A stretch of DNA of 64,000 nucleotides, from NCBI GenBank assembly GCA_963920765.1, contig OY987250.1:7068001-7132000 (forward strand). The letters run 5' to 3'. Source of the DNA: Ulota crispa (lineage: Eukaryota; Streptophyta; Bryopsida; Orthotrichales; Orthotrichaceae). The notes below the pieces were generated by a model, which worked only from the letters and a program-made list of their open reading frames with translations, searched no databases and was not told the DNA's origin. This document shows positions 31,262 through 42,572 of the stretch, one piece after another (within the stretch, counting starts at the first letter, position 1; the number at the start of each line of letters is the position of its first letter). A program made the translations under genes and the position numbers.

Positions 31262-31973
31262 CCATGGTTGTTACTTTTGGTAAATTTTGGTCAAAAGATA
31301 GGGTAGGCAAGCAAGTGGGCAATTCAAATTGCAAGGATAGGTGGTTTGGTCCAATATCCCAATGTTTTATTTTAGGTTGTTGACCTAAAAAGAAGTAAGA
31401 ATAAATTTACCATTTTTTATCTTCATTGTGTGACATGGTTTTAAATTTGCTTCTTGAGTTCATGTTGGCAACTAGTAACCATGTGTGATTGTGTATATCT
31501 AGTATGTACAAGATAAGTCTGCATTTGCTTTCTAAACTTAGTAAACCATATTTGTTAAAAGGGAAAAACCATAGGTTTTATTTGTTTTTCACCTAAATTC
31601 AAAAAGTCCCCTTTAATATAATTAAGGAGGTCACTTGAAACCTGCTTAATGGAACTTCAGTCCAAAATTTCAAACTTTATGTCCAAATTTTAGACTTTTG
31701 TCCAAAATTCCAAACTTTCTATCCAAAATGAGCATATTTCTGAATGATATATATCTCATTTCATTGGAAAATAGTCAATGTATTCCCAATTCATTGATTA
31801 TGGCATTCTTAGAAAAAAAAAGCTAGAAGTTCCAATTTGTAAGAATGGTACCTTCTTAACAAATGTGGTGTTACTAGTTTTTGAAATCAACTATGAGTTG
31901 ACTATAACAAACAGGTGAGAACGCAATAAAGCCTAGGTGGTGGATGAACAATTTGTCCAATGTGACAACCATG
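31262..31973. mobile_element. MITE, family M3, copy a (interrupted)
   Basis: Inverted ends: CCATGGTTGTTACTTTTGG on the left and CCAATGTGACAACCATG on the right. The interior shares 'gacctaaaaagaa', 'aactatgagttgact' and 'caagcaagtgggca' with other M3 copies. A diverged M2-type element (about 31554-31810, 'catatttgttaaaagggaaaaa' to 'ttcccaattcattgattatgg') lies inside it. Confidence 0.6.
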
Positions 31974-32099
31974 CTCATCACTTAATTGATCTTTGGTTCA
32001 ATCCCATTGTACAAGACATCGCTAATTTGATCCCAGTTTAAATGCCTATATCCACAAATCTCTTTTTGTACACAAGGCCAATAGACTAGTCACATTAAA

Positions 32100-32352
32100 A
32101 ATTTGTTATTTGTTAAATTGGGAAAATTAGTACATTTTGGGACTTTTGAAGGTTTCAAGTGATCACCTAAAACCGAGTTGCATTTTTTTGGTACACGTGC
32201 CCTCACTTGAGAGGAGGAATTTGCGAGGGAAAAAATCTTAGTGGCTCAAACTGAATTTGATAACTTTGAATCTAGTTTAAGGTGACTTTTTGGGTTTAAG
32301 GTGGAATACAAAATGGTACCTCAGTTTTTCCCAATTTAATGAATAATGCATT
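32100..32352. mobile_element. MITE, family M2, copy b
   Basis: About 253 bp with M2-type ends and interior (CACGTGCCCTCACTTGAGAGGAGG). It is flanked by TAAA at 32096-32099 and 32353-32356, a 4-bp duplication as in other M2 copies. Confidence 0.75.
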
Positions 32353-32356
32353 TAAA

Positions 32357-33440
32357 AGTTTAAAATGTCTTTCACCCTTGAAATAACATAAGACAATGAA
32401 AATTGAAAAATGGAGGCACAAGATTTGGATAGCAAACTTGAAACAAAGTTGATTTGCCTTCACTTTTTTTGTCCATTAAAAAATGTTACCACCAACAAAT
32501 CCCAACAATCAAATGACAACAAAACAAATAAGAAGACATAATTATAAGCTTATACTAAAATTGACGTAAATGTGACGTTTGTCATTCAAATGCACACCCC
32601 GAAAAGCTGCCTTGCTTGCTCTCTCCGATGGAAAATAACTTATGCGCATAAGTTTTCGATGTCATTTTATACTTAGAGATGTGATCGGATTTTTCCACAA
32701 ATCAGATGTTTGAATTATTGCTACCTTCAAGAATTAGTGATCAGATTTTGTTACAAAATCAGATGTTTGAAAGGCTATCTTCAAGAGTTCAGACCTACAA
32801 AAAGCTTTTTCGAACTAAAACAACTTACCACAACAGGTTTGAAAACAGAAAATTCAGTGCATGTGCTGTAGGTACCAGTCACGTGTAAACGTTGTATAAT
32901 ATATAAAGGAGTTGCGTGTCTGGAAAGTGAAGATCTTGCGGAGTTTGCAGTGCGTCGACCCAGCCTGCCAGCCCTGATAAGGTTGGTGTCGGAAGTGGCC
33001 CAGTCACTAGCCCTGGAGATTGTTCCAGTGAAACCGGTTTGTGCTACTGTAATTATGGAGTTTTTGCTACTACAATTAAAATTGGTGTGGCTAATTGTTC
33101 TATAGTATTTTTTGCCAATTTTTTGAAAAAATGTAAAATATTTAGTCAACTTTTATACACAGGTTTTGGAGTCAGGTTTTGGAGTAGGAGCCTGGATTTC
33201 AGGATTTCACTTGATGTTGCCTCATTGTACTAGTGCAATATTCTAATTTCTTACAAAGTCATCATGAGATTTGACTTTGATGAAAGGTTGAAAGCATTCA
33301 ACTTTACATCTGTAAAAAAAATGTAGCCATCCTAGCTACTCAACCATTTTTTGGTTAGAAAAAAAAAGCTAAAGCCACTTCTCCCAAAATATTATCACTG
33401 GATTGTTGTGCGTTGGGGACTTTTTCTATTTTACTATAAT
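32357..33440. other. No confirmed gene; one open GC-richer stretch
   Basis: On the plus strand, about 32877-33102 is open and reads 'EDLAEFAVRRPSLP' and 'LIRLVSEVAQSLALEIVP' in its GC-richer middle (32925-33037). A TATA-like 'tataatatataaag' precedes it. The opposite strand is also open, so this may be a gene fragment or chance. Confidence 0.25.
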
Positions 33441-33445
33441 GACAA

Positions 33446-33750
33446 ACCGACTTTGCTCATTTGTGTCAAGGATAAAGTCGGTATCTGATTTCCCTCTCTG
33501 CATGCCTGCAAGCTCGAGTTCTGTCGGCAGTTCCCCTCCAGCCGACCTAGCCGAATTTGCTCCCAGACGTAACCAGCAGACCAAGCCGACTTTACTCCTA
33601 GATACAGTTGGACCGACAGACTGCAGGCAAATTCACTATTCTTACTCTGTCGGAGGTCGGAGTGTTTGCTGGGCTGACCAAAGTGCTGCAGGCAATCGTA
33701 TCTTTTCTAGCTTGTCGGAGTGTTTGCTGGGACTTGAATCTCTATAAATA
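33446..33750 (+). promoter_or_regulatory. DRE/CRT-rich promoter-like region with TATA box
   Basis: Six RCCGAC cores occur in 172 bp: ACCGAC at 33446-33451 and 33612-33617, GCCGAC at 33541-33546 and 33585-33590, and their complements at 33477-33482 and 33523-33528. They end about 126 bp before a consensus TATAAATA at 33743-33750. RCCGAC is the known binding core of DREB/CBF factors in cold and drought responses. The block also contains the repeat 'gtcggagtgtttgctggg' twice. Transcription would start near 33775-33785, on the plus strand. That it works as a promoter is inference. Confidence 0.5.
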
Positions 33751-33774
33751 CGCTTGACGACATCTCTATCAAAT

Positions 33775-36672
33775 TATCTCCTGGCATTCCAGTACTAACA
33801 AAGGTCGGGGTCGTTTCTCTCCCTACTTTCAAAGTCTTAACGTATACGAGTCTCAGTCAGTGATACTGTAGTCCACTTCAAAGTTGAAGCCGAACTGACT
33901 AAATCCACGTTCGATTCGTGCAAGCTGTTTTTGAACTCTATTGAGGTGGCTTTTCAAGGCTGGTACCTCCAGGGATTACTAGTTTCTCAGCACTGTTATC
34001 GATCGGTGCTTTTACAAATAAGAAGGTGAGTTAAGACCTCCGATAACGATATGCCTCAGTTGCCTCTCTTCTAAAGATTTCATCGGCTAAGAAATCCTGC
34101 AAGTCTGCAACATTCTGGAGAATGGCATGTAGTTATGAGCGTATGCATGTCTTAGTTGGTTTATGCTTTTACTTGATTTGGCGATCTGTATCTTCATTTT
34201 GAACAGCACTTGAATTGTAGAGCTATCAGTGCCTGAGTCAAGATCGGTCAGGATCGTTATATTTGTTCCACCAAAACGATTTCTTGCTCTTCAATCTGAG
34301 AAGATCACCCGTGTCACACTATGGACTACGACCAACCGATTGAAAACACGGAGGTTCTGACTTCAATCTCGTCTCTGTTGAACTTGTAGAAGTTAGATAC
34401 AATAATTTATTTTATGGAAGTGCTCAGTTCTGTGTTCTCATTGTTTCCCTCTCGATTTTTTAGAACTGTAACGTCATTGCTCATTGAAAAATCTGTCTTT
34501 GCAATGACTCGCATTTGTCGTGGTTGAACATAGATTTATGATTACCGCCAGCTGAGTCGTCCACTTCAAATGGACCAAGCAGACTTATCTTCTCTATGGG
34601 TACTGCAAATCAATGCAATCGACCCTTTCAACTTGATCATAAGCCAAATCGTCTTGTTCTGGTGGATGATTCTTCAATCAGTTAGTTTGGTTAGTTTGGT
34701 CTGGTAGAATACTAGAATTCCCGCACATGTTAAAATCGCAGAATTTCATGAATCTGTTCTGTACAGCAGAGGCTGCCTTTTGAGGAATTAACAGTTCCCA
34801 GTTTCAAGTCGCCCTGTTGCAAACTGGATATGTTCTGGGTTGTCCAGTTGTCCTGCCGTCTGCAGGACATCACATATAGCAACCCCTAAACAGTTATGTG
34901 CACGTACTTGAAGGTTCAAGTTTTCAGATCTTCGAACTTCACCAATTTAATGTACCACGACCAGTAAAAACACGATATTCATTAAAGTGGGAACTTTGGC
35001 CGAATTTGGGACTTCTGAAGGTTTAAGATGATCACCTTAAACCGAGTTCAGCGTTTTTTTGGTACTTGTGCCCTCACTTGTGAGGAGGAATTTGTGAGGG
35101 AAAAAATCTTAGTGGCTCATATTAAATCTGATACCTTCAAATTTGATTTAAGATAACATTTTTGAATTTAGGTTGAAGTACAACTTGGAAGTTGCATTTT
35201 CCCACTTTAATGAATATTGTGTTTAAAGATTCCTACATCCTATGCGTTAGAACTTAGAAGTCCGATAGTAACGGTTACTATATTTGTTAATATGGGAAAG
35301 ACTCTTTCCTTAATCAAATTTTGGAGATATTTGTGAGAATATTTTGGGGATTTAAAGTGAGTTTTTGCATAATAAGGCATTATTCATTAAATTGGGAAAA
35401 AGTGACATTTTGGGACTTTCGGATTTTATGTTTTTTAAAGAGTATTCAGCTATTCATTGAATATTCTTTATTAACACAAAATTCAAAAGTACCCAAATGT
35501 CACTCTTTCCCACTATTAAAAATAACGCCGTACAATTCCTTCAAGGCATTTTATTATTGATGTAAAGTCTTGAAGAATTCATCATAAAATTTACTCTAAG
35601 TCAATGTAAGTCTCTTGAAAATACAAAATCCAAAAGTTCCAAAGTTGCATTTTTTTCCCAAATTAACAAATATTGCATTAAGCCGTTAACCCAATTTGGA
35701 ACTTAGAATTCCCAACAAAATGCATGAAGCTGTCATTAACACCATATTCATTAAATTGGGAAAAAGAGTATATTTTGGGACTTTGAGGTGATCACCTCAA
35801 ACCAAGCTAGCAGTATTTTTTTGGTACACGTGCCCTCACCTGAGAGGAGGAATTTGCGAGGGAAAAAATCTTAATGGCTCTAATTGAATCTGATACCTTC
35901 GAATCTGGTTTAAAGTAACTTTTTGGGTTTGAGGGGAAAACAAAGTGGGATACCCTTTTTCCCAAATTAATGAATATGGTGTTCATTCCATTTTTCAGAA
36001 ATCACAAGATAGTAATCATCATCTGGAATTCCGGTGCCTTTGCTAGAACGAAGTGCAAACTCAACACTAACTTTTTGTTGTTCGCACATGATCACAGACC
36101 AAAATGGTTTTCCGTCTCAGCAGTGGTCGGTACACGAACGCCATCATAAACAGCATTCACCGATCGTTTCAGGATTTCGGTAAAGATCTTGCTGGACTTG
36201 CACTTTCTGTAGTAATTGTGTCTTATCTTCACAAGACCAATCTTACTGAATTTTATTATTACAGACTATGTTAGTAGCAGTTAGCAGGCCTTGCTACGTT
36301 AAGCAGCGTTCACTGATTTTCATAAATTAGATAGAATGCAAAATAAAAATTCGTTGTATCTAAAATGATAATATCACAAAGAGTGGAGATGTTATATAAT
36401 AGAAATCAAGATGTGATATTACAAAGGTCGATGTGATTTTAGTAATATGATAGTGTGCTTACAAACTAGCTTTAACTGACAGACGCAGCTTCACAATACT
36501 TGGATTACCTGTCAGGCTGTCATAATAACAATCTTATCAACTCCATTGTGCAGAGTTCACAGAGCACGGCAACGATTTAACGGTTTCCGGGAATCCACCA
36601 GATGCAAACTTTGTCGAAGATGACGTTTTGGCTATTGTCCGGGAGCATGACCCTCGTGCAGTGAAGGTCTGA
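33775..36672 (+). CDS. Candidate gene for an unrecognised 64-residue protein
   Basis: Proposed model: a non-coding leader exon (about 33775-34025) with no ATG, ending at a strong donor AAG|GTGAGT. A long intron follows, carrying several M2 MITEs. Coding exons are 36104-36179 (acceptor at 36097, leader 36098-36103) and 36554-36672. The ATG sits in a favourable AAAATGG context. The coding junction is GT (36180)..AG (36553) and joins in phase to give 64 residues, beginning MVFRLSSGRYTNAIINS and ending DDVLAIVREHDPRAVKV. The N-terminal half is basic and the C-terminal half acidic, with no signal peptide or membrane segment. I do not recognise the family. The coding exons have clearly higher GC than the surroundings. 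The upstream promoter-like block suggests stress control, if the leader really joins these exons. Confidence 0.4.
34969..35223. mobile_element. MITE, family M2, copy c
   Basis: Begins AACACGATATTCATTAA and ends with the complement type TTAATGAATATTGTGTT. It is flanked by TAAA at 34965-34968 and 35224-35227. It lies in the proposed long intron of the small-protein gene. Confidence 0.8.
35375..35529. mobile_element. Short M2-related MITE, copy d
   Basis: About 155 bp with ends GGCATTATTCATTAAATTGGG and a matching complement at the right (CCCACTATTAAAAATAACGCC). The interior is an inverted repeat around 'attcagctattcattgaat'. It belongs to a shorter M2 subtype also seen at 41211 and 50406. Confidence 0.55.
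35738..35983. mobile_element. MITE, family M2, copy e
   Basis: 246 bp with the cleanest family ends, AACACCATATTCATTAAA and its complement. It is flanked by CATT at 35734-35737 and 35984-35987. It lies about 120 bp upstream of the first coding exon of the small-protein candidate. Confidence 0.85.
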
Positions 36673-37030
36673 TCATCCGGATGCCTCAAACGGTAAAACT
36701 GCTGAAATCAAGAATTTAGTCGTCAGCAAACTATGTATTATATAGTGTAATATACCAGTTTTTATTCAAGCAGATAGATTGCAAAAGATTGATTATTCTT
36801 GATTAGGATTGAAATTTGATGTGCTTCGTTACTTCAGACCTAGCTATAGCCGATATTCTGGACAGACTCGTCCTTTTTTGGCATTTGCCCGGGTGAAATA
36901 TTTCCAGGGATCAGGACTCTTAAATTGATCTATTGAGGTCTATGTAATTTAATTGACTGCTAGTTCAAATTATCGTCTATTGGCTCAATTCAGAGATCAA
37001 ATATTTTGTGACGCTCACCCAAAATCTGCT
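36673..37030. other. 3' flank of small-protein candidate, no other gene
   Basis: No further exon is evident. It is AT-rich and presumably contains the 3' UTR if the gene is real. Confidence 0.4.
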
Positions 37031-37033
37031 ATT

Positions 37034-37307
37034 GACACGATATTCATTAAATTGGGAAAACTAGATTCCCAAGTTGTACTTCACCTTTAATCCATTTTGT
37101 CTACTTAAACCATTTAAACGTCAAATTCGGAGGTATCAAATTTGGTCTAAACCTTTGAGATTTCATCCCTTGCAATTTTTTCTCTCAGGTGAGGGCACTT
37201 GTACCAAAAAAATGCTGCTCAAACCTAGAGTTTAAGGTGATCACCTTAAACCTAGTTTATTCCCAAAATGGGCATTTTTTCCCAAATTAACAAATATGGC
37301 GTGTACT
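37034..37307. mobile_element. MITE, family M2, copy f
   Basis: Ends ACACGATATTCATTAAA and complement type AACAAATATGGCGTGT. The interior is the M2 core in reverse orientation. Flanks ATTG and ACTG match at three of four bases, consistent with an aged 4-bp duplication. Confidence 0.65.
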
Positions 37308-37363
37308 GATTTAAGTTTCAAAGCTCACCTCATTCAAATGTGTCAAATTATCAATAAGACAAT

Positions 37364-37702
37364 AACATGTTATTCATTAATTTGAGAAAACTATGGGTAC
37401 CATTTTGTACCTCACCTTAATCCAAAATAGCCACCTTAATTTATGTCAACAAACCACATGGAATCATATTCATTAAATTCAAGAGGTCACCTTAAACCTA
37501 GTTAATGAACTTTCTATTCAAAATTTCAGAAGTTAATGAACTTTATGCAAAAAGAGCGTATTTCTGAAAGATATATATCTCATTTCATAGGAAAACAATT
37601 AACGGATTCCCAATTCAACAAATATGGCGTGCTTTGAAAAAAAAAAAAAAACCAAAAATCCCACTTTGTACGCTTTTTCCCAAATTAATGAATAACGTGT
37701 TA
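37364..37702. mobile_element. M2-related composite elements
   Basis: Two partial M2-type units are joined or nested here. One set of outer ends is at 37364 (AACATGTTATTCATTAA) and 37700 (TTAATGAATAACGTGTT). An internal unit has 'gatatatatctcatttcat', as in the element near 31.7 kb. Order of insertion is unclear. Confidence 0.5.
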
Positions 37703-38450
37703 ATGTGAGATTGTGAGTGAATGATAGCCAACTCAACGTAAATCAGAATCAAATCTTTGCCGGTTGAAACTTGCTACTAACTTCTAAGTTCACTTAGTTC
37801 AATGAACACACATCAAACCAACCCTAAACAGCCGATGCAAACACAAATGGTCAAGGCATAGGCACAAGCACCTTTTCTTTTTCGTTTTTTAGAGTCAGGA
37901 CGTAGACACAACCCTGCAATCGTGCCTTAAATTCTTCACCCTAATTTAGCCTAATTCTAGCATGGACACCTTGCCCAGTGTGCTCAATCTGTCAGCCTGC
38001 CTTGTCTAACAATCAAATCTTCCCCAATGTGACAACGAAGGTGTTCATGCATCAAAATTCAAAAGTTGTAACATGTATTTTTATAAAAGTTAATAACTTT
38101 ACTTTATAAACTAGGACCTGCACAGATTTTGTTTAAGGTTTGAACATTGCTGTTAGTAACTTTTGAACTGCAAATATGTCGCCTCTTTTCAGTTATAATG
38201 ACTTGGTGTCATTTTTTTGTATTGAACTCTAGTTGTGGCCTTAAGACTCACCAATTGCATTGAATGTAAATTTCGCTAAATTGATATTATGTCCCTAATT
38301 TGGTGGGGTAGACTTGAAATTAAACCTTTGTGAAGAATTGAAGATCTATGTCACAACTTTTGAGTTTTGACGCAAGAAGGTTGCCAAATTAACCAAATTT
38401 GGCCATGTAGGCCATAGGGTATGACAACTCTCAAACTGTATTACTTTCAA
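37703..38450. other. Intergenic, no gene
   Basis: No coding signal. An M3-like right end (CCCAATGTGACAACGAAGG) is visible near 38023-38041. Confidence 0.45.
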
Positions 38451-38762
38451 GGGAAAACTTCATGGATACCCCTGAAGTTTGCCATATTTTCATAGATATC
38501 CCTGTTTTTTCAGAAATACCCTTGGACCAAAATTTTCAGGCTTTTTTTTGTTGTACATGTCACTTCCTTGAGTTCCTTCTCCTTCTGTGTACATACTACT
38601 TTTTTTTTGTTATGTGTGTGCACAAAGGAAGAAGGGAAGTGACATGCACAACAAAACAAACACCTAAATTTTTTGGTCTAAGGGTATTTCTGAAAATTCT
38701 GAAAAAGCAGGGGTATCTATGAAAATATGGCAAACTTCAAGGGTATCTATGAAATTTTCCCC
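38451..38762. mobile_element. 312-bp long-foldback MITE
   Basis: The first ~55 bp (GGGAAAACTTCATGGATACC onward) are almost perfectly complementary to the last ~55 bp. Weaker pairing continues inward past 'gtgacatg' on each side, so nearly the whole element folds on itself. The flanks ACTTTCAA and ACTTTTAA are a near-perfect 8-bp direct repeat, suggesting a hAT- or Mutator-like origin. Confidence 0.65.
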
Positions 38763-38794
38763 ACTTTTAAAATCTGTGCATGCTCATAAGCTAC

Positions 38795-39052
38795 AACATT
38801 ATATTCATTAAATTGGGAATTTGCAATTCCCATACTGAACTTCACCTTAAACCCAAAAGGTTAACTTAAAACCAAATTCGAAGCTATCAAATTTGGTTTG
38901 ACCCACTAAGATTTTTTCCCTTGCAAATTCCTCCTCTTAGGTGAGGATACATGTACCCAAAAAAATGTTGCAAATACAGTTTTAGGGGATCAATTAAAAC
39001 CTTCAAAAGTCCCAAATTGTCCAAAAATTTTCAATTTAATGAATATGGTATT
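38795..39052. mobile_element. MITE, family M2, copy h
   Basis: 258 bp starting AACATTATATTCATTAAA and ending TTTAATGAATATGGTATT. It is flanked by a perfect 4-bp repeat CTAC (38791-38794 and 39053-39056). Confidence 0.8.
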
Positions 39053-39357
39053 CTACTCAAATACTTCTAAAAAAACCATTCCATTACAAGAGGTTCTTGA
39101 ATTGCTATTGATATGTTGTCAAAATGTCAATCTCTAACAATACTAATTGCTATTTGCAAGACTTTGTTGTTTTGTTGACCTTCAATTGAGCCTTCAATAT
39201 CTACAAAACTAGAATTGGTATAACTTTGAGTCTCAACTCTAAAAGTGCCATGCCTTATAAAGTGCCATTGTTGTGGGTATTTCATAACATTCAGTAGCCT
39301 GAAGAGAGGTTGCATTTCCCTCTCTTTAGGTATCATCCATGAACTTCATCTTGACAA

Positions 39358-39387
39358 TAAATATATAAATATATAAATATATAAATG

Positions 39388-39432
<45 letters not shown>
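39358..39432. repeat. AT-rich microsatellite
   Basis: (AAATATAT)n and (AT)n repeats, imperfect, about 75 bases. Confidence 0.9.
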
Positions 39433-40460
39433 TTTGACATGTCTGGCCTCCACATGGACTTATGTGTATTGGATTGAGCCTCCCTTTCATAAAATCTGAC
39501 AAATTCAACCAAATATCTCCATAGTTAAAGAATGGTGTGGAATATTCCACACCATTCTCTTGGAGGAAAGGTAGCCTTTACTAGTGCTATTGATTGAACT
39601 AAGTTCAACAAAATTAAATGATATTCACTAAGGTAGGTGCATCCATATGCGTGGAAATAAAGGTTTTGAAGTAGGTAAAAAAATTGACTAACTTTGAAAA
39701 AAATATTATAAGTTAGGAAGTGGAAACCAAAAATATTGGCATCAATTTCAAGGTTCCAACTGCAAGCATTTGTTTGCAAATACTTTTCAAAGTGCTAAAT
39801 CACTGAAATTGTAGGAACCATGTGTAAGAGATGCTAAAAACAAGACTTTTTGATTCTTAAATAGTGAGATGGGTACTCAAAACCTCATGCTAGTCACCCA
39901 CAACCACTACTTCATCACCCATAACCATCACTTAGCCACCCACAACCATTTGTTTTTTATTGGTTAGCCCCTGCCACTGTCAGGTGACGGCCATGAGAAC
40001 ACAGCGCTTATGGATGCTGCTACCTTAATTGGCAATTGTGGTGCAATACTGCACGAGATATCCTCTTTTCCTCTTATCAAACATGCATGTTGATTGCTGA
40101 AGAGTGAAGACAGACTAATAAACTAGTTAATTAGTTAATCGCGTGACGTAAGTTGTTGGGCGAGTCGCAAGCCCAGTAGCCCACGACTATGACAAGTTTT
40201 GCAGCAATACATGTTGAATTCCATCTTTTGGACAGGGAAAAAAAAAAGGAAGCTATTGTAGCCTCTGCCAACGAAAACACGCTGAAATTGAGTGTTAGAC
40301 TTTCTTCTCCTAAGAATCACTACGCTCGTGCTCAAAATGGCCAGCAAAAAGTTGCAGTTTTTGTCAATAAAACTTTGCTCTTCACGGGGCTCTTCAACCT
40401 TGCAATTTGCAAACGCATAATTTCATGTAGTTGTTGTACTTTGCTCAGATTGCTTCCAAT
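39433..40460. other. No confirmed gene
   Basis: A moderately GC-rich stretch around 39960-40400 is open on both strands. The plus-strand frame 40189-40467 reads 'HVEFHLLDREKKKEAIV' but has no recognised motif. I treat it as unsupported. Confidence 0.35.
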
Positions 40461-40849
40461 CATGTAGGTTGTTATTTTGGGCAAAATCTGGTTGTCAAAC
40501 AGCACAAGTGGACACACAAAACATATGGCAAGTACGGATGTGTCTTTCCACTCTTGCTTTTAAGGCATTTTTAACCTTTTAGGATTTTTGACCTCAAAAA
40601 GAAAGAATCAAATTTTTACTTTTCAGTTTTATTACACAATATGGCTTTAGATCCATGTCTTCACTCATCACTTCATATTGGAAACAATGAGAATCATCAA
40701 CATATACAAAATAAGTTTCCTATATCGTTATTTGAAGTCAACTATGAGTTGACTACATGATCGGACCGACATGATCTTAATTGGACACTTTGAGGAAGTT
40801 TGAGCAGATGGGCAAGTGGAGTGATGGGATGTCCAATGTGACAACCATG
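40461..40849. mobile_element. MITE, family M3, copy b
   Basis: The right end is CCAATGTGACAACCATG. The left end is diverged (CATGTAGGTTGTTATTTTGG). The interior shares 'aggatttttgacct', 'aactatgagttgact' and 'gggcaagtgg' with other M3 copies. Confidence 0.5.
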
Positions 40850-41210
40850 AGATATAGTGAGAAAAGTCATGCTTAGAGTTCGATAACCACTCCCAAAACT
40901 TCTCAAACGGTAACTCATATGCTAAGTTTTGTAGAATACATCTCCAACTTTAATTATATGGAGTTAACAGTCAGCACCATCAATGCCTCCATGGACAAAG
41001 GCATAATTACCATTTCATTCTTTTGGCAAATTCAATGTGCACGATGAATCCTTCAAGCGCTGAAAGTTAAGAATTCCAAGTTACTCAGATGGTTTAGTTA
41101 TATTAAAACTACAAACCTATAGTTATAGATCTAATTCAAGTGAAACCTCCTCCAGGGGTGGCCTAAATAATGGTGACGGGCTAACGGAAACCGCATCAGG
41201 CTCTACTTAA

Positions 41211-41347
41211 ATGCCATACTAAGTAATTTGAGAAAGAATGCAATTTTGAGACTTTTGGATTTTATGTACTTAGTAAATACTCTTTCAAGAACATAAAATC
41301 TAAAAGTTCCAAAATTACATTTTTTCCCAAATTACTTAATAATGCGT
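41211..41347. mobile_element. Short M2-related MITE, copy i
   Basis: 137 bp with ends around ATGCCATACTAAGTAATTTG and complement AAATTACTTAATAATGCG. The interior inverted repeat contains 'gacttttggattttatg' and its complement. Confidence 0.5.
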
Positions 41348-41591
41348 TACTTGCTTACATGTTGCATACTTACATGAGTAAGATCTAATAAATTCGGTTT
41401 TTTTAAAATCTAGTTAATGCTTCTTAACAAAAGCAATAACGTTCAAGAAAAACATTGTCAATGGAAAATCAAGAGCTTGCAGATTTTAATGAACCTCAGG
41501 GACCGGGCGTATTGACTTTACCACAAGGCACGGTGGAAGCACCCATACGGCCATACCCAGTAACTTAAGCAATTTTGTAACAAACTACAAA

Positions 41592-41702
41592 GAACACCAT
41601 ATGGGAATTTTGTAACATTTTGGGTTTAAGGTGACCAACTTAAACCGACCATTAGGGTACAACTTGAGAATTTGATTTTCCCAGTTTAATGGATATGGTG
41701 TT
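41592..41702. mobile_element. Deleted M2 element, copy n
   Basis: 111 bp keeping both ends (AACACCATAT and ATATGGTGTT) and the 'tttgggtttaaggtgacc' block, with the rest missing. Confidence 0.5.
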
Positions 41703-42005
41703 AAAGAGTTTGAAGCAACATGATTTTTTCTTGTGTAGGAAGATAAGAAATGATGAGATTGCAAATCTTTCAGAATTTATTTGCAAAACTGAAATTACTG
41801 TGAATTTTGGGAGTCAAAAATTGCTTTGAACCCATTGTCATTTGCCAACCTCTAGATTCTTGCAATTCCAATAATAGTCAAACTACTTTTTGCTCATTAC
41901 TTCCTACTTCATTTTGAGACACGTGGCATGACTGAAGTGATCCTAATCTTGAAAAGGACAAAAGAATGCATTCCAAATCACCTATCTCTGCTCAAATTGG
42001 AAATT

Positions 42006-42253
42006 AACGCCATGTTTGTTAAATTGGGAAAAAGTTTACAAAGTGGGACTTTTGAAGAATTAAGGTGATCACCTTAATCCAAGCTACAACATTTTTTTAT
42101 GCATGTGGCCTTGCCTGATAGGAGGAATTTGCAAGGAAACAAATCTTAGTGGCTCAGATTGAATCTGATACCTTCGAATTTGGTTTAAGGTGACTATTTA
42201 GGTGAGGTACAAAATGGTACCCATCATTTTCCCATTTTAATGAATATGACGTT
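42006..42253. mobile_element. MITE, family M2, copy j
   Basis: 248 bp from AACGCCATGTTTGTTAAA to AATGAATATGACGTT with the standard interior. No 4-bp duplication is visible here (AATT against TACA). It directly abuts the candidate exon at 42257-42572. Confidence 0.65.
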
Positions 42254-42256
42254 TAC

Positions 42257-42572
42257 AGGGCACCCTGCTGGTTGGATCTGGGACGTCGTTGGCTATGAAT
42301 CCCACGTTAATTTTGAATGGGTCCCTCAGTTGTAGTTGTAGCCAGGCAGTAAGACCAGGCAGGTGACCTGTGAACACAACGTCTTTGCAAGTATGGCTCA
42401 CGTCGAAGAAGCTCCCACTCTCCCAGAGCGCGGAATTTGCTTGTTGCCGGAGGAGAGATTCACGGAAGATAGTTAGTGAACAAAGAGTGCTCAACGCACT
42501 AATCTTTCCATCCGCACAATCCAGTGTACAATACTGCATGTGCTCATCCTCACAACGAACCTTTAGAGTGAA
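42257..42572 (-). CDS. Candidate orphan internal exon
   Basis: On the minus strand a TTCAG acceptor at about 42573-42577 opens 105 codons without a stop, ending at a GTAAAC donor (42256-42251). The reading contains 'VRCEDEHMQYCTLDCADGK', 'SLTIFRESLLRQQANS' and 'LTAWLQLQLRDPFKINVGF'. Composition and amphipathic pattern look protein-like. I recognise no family and found no partner exons. The opposite strand is partly open too. It may be a fragment captured between MITEs. Confidence 0.3.

Noticed and set aside
33535-33575. Similarity between 'DLAEFAPRR' here and 'DLAEFAVRR' near 32.93 kb, suggesting a coding duplication
   Set aside because: Only nine residues, no extension on either side, and one lies in the promoter-like block; probably chance.
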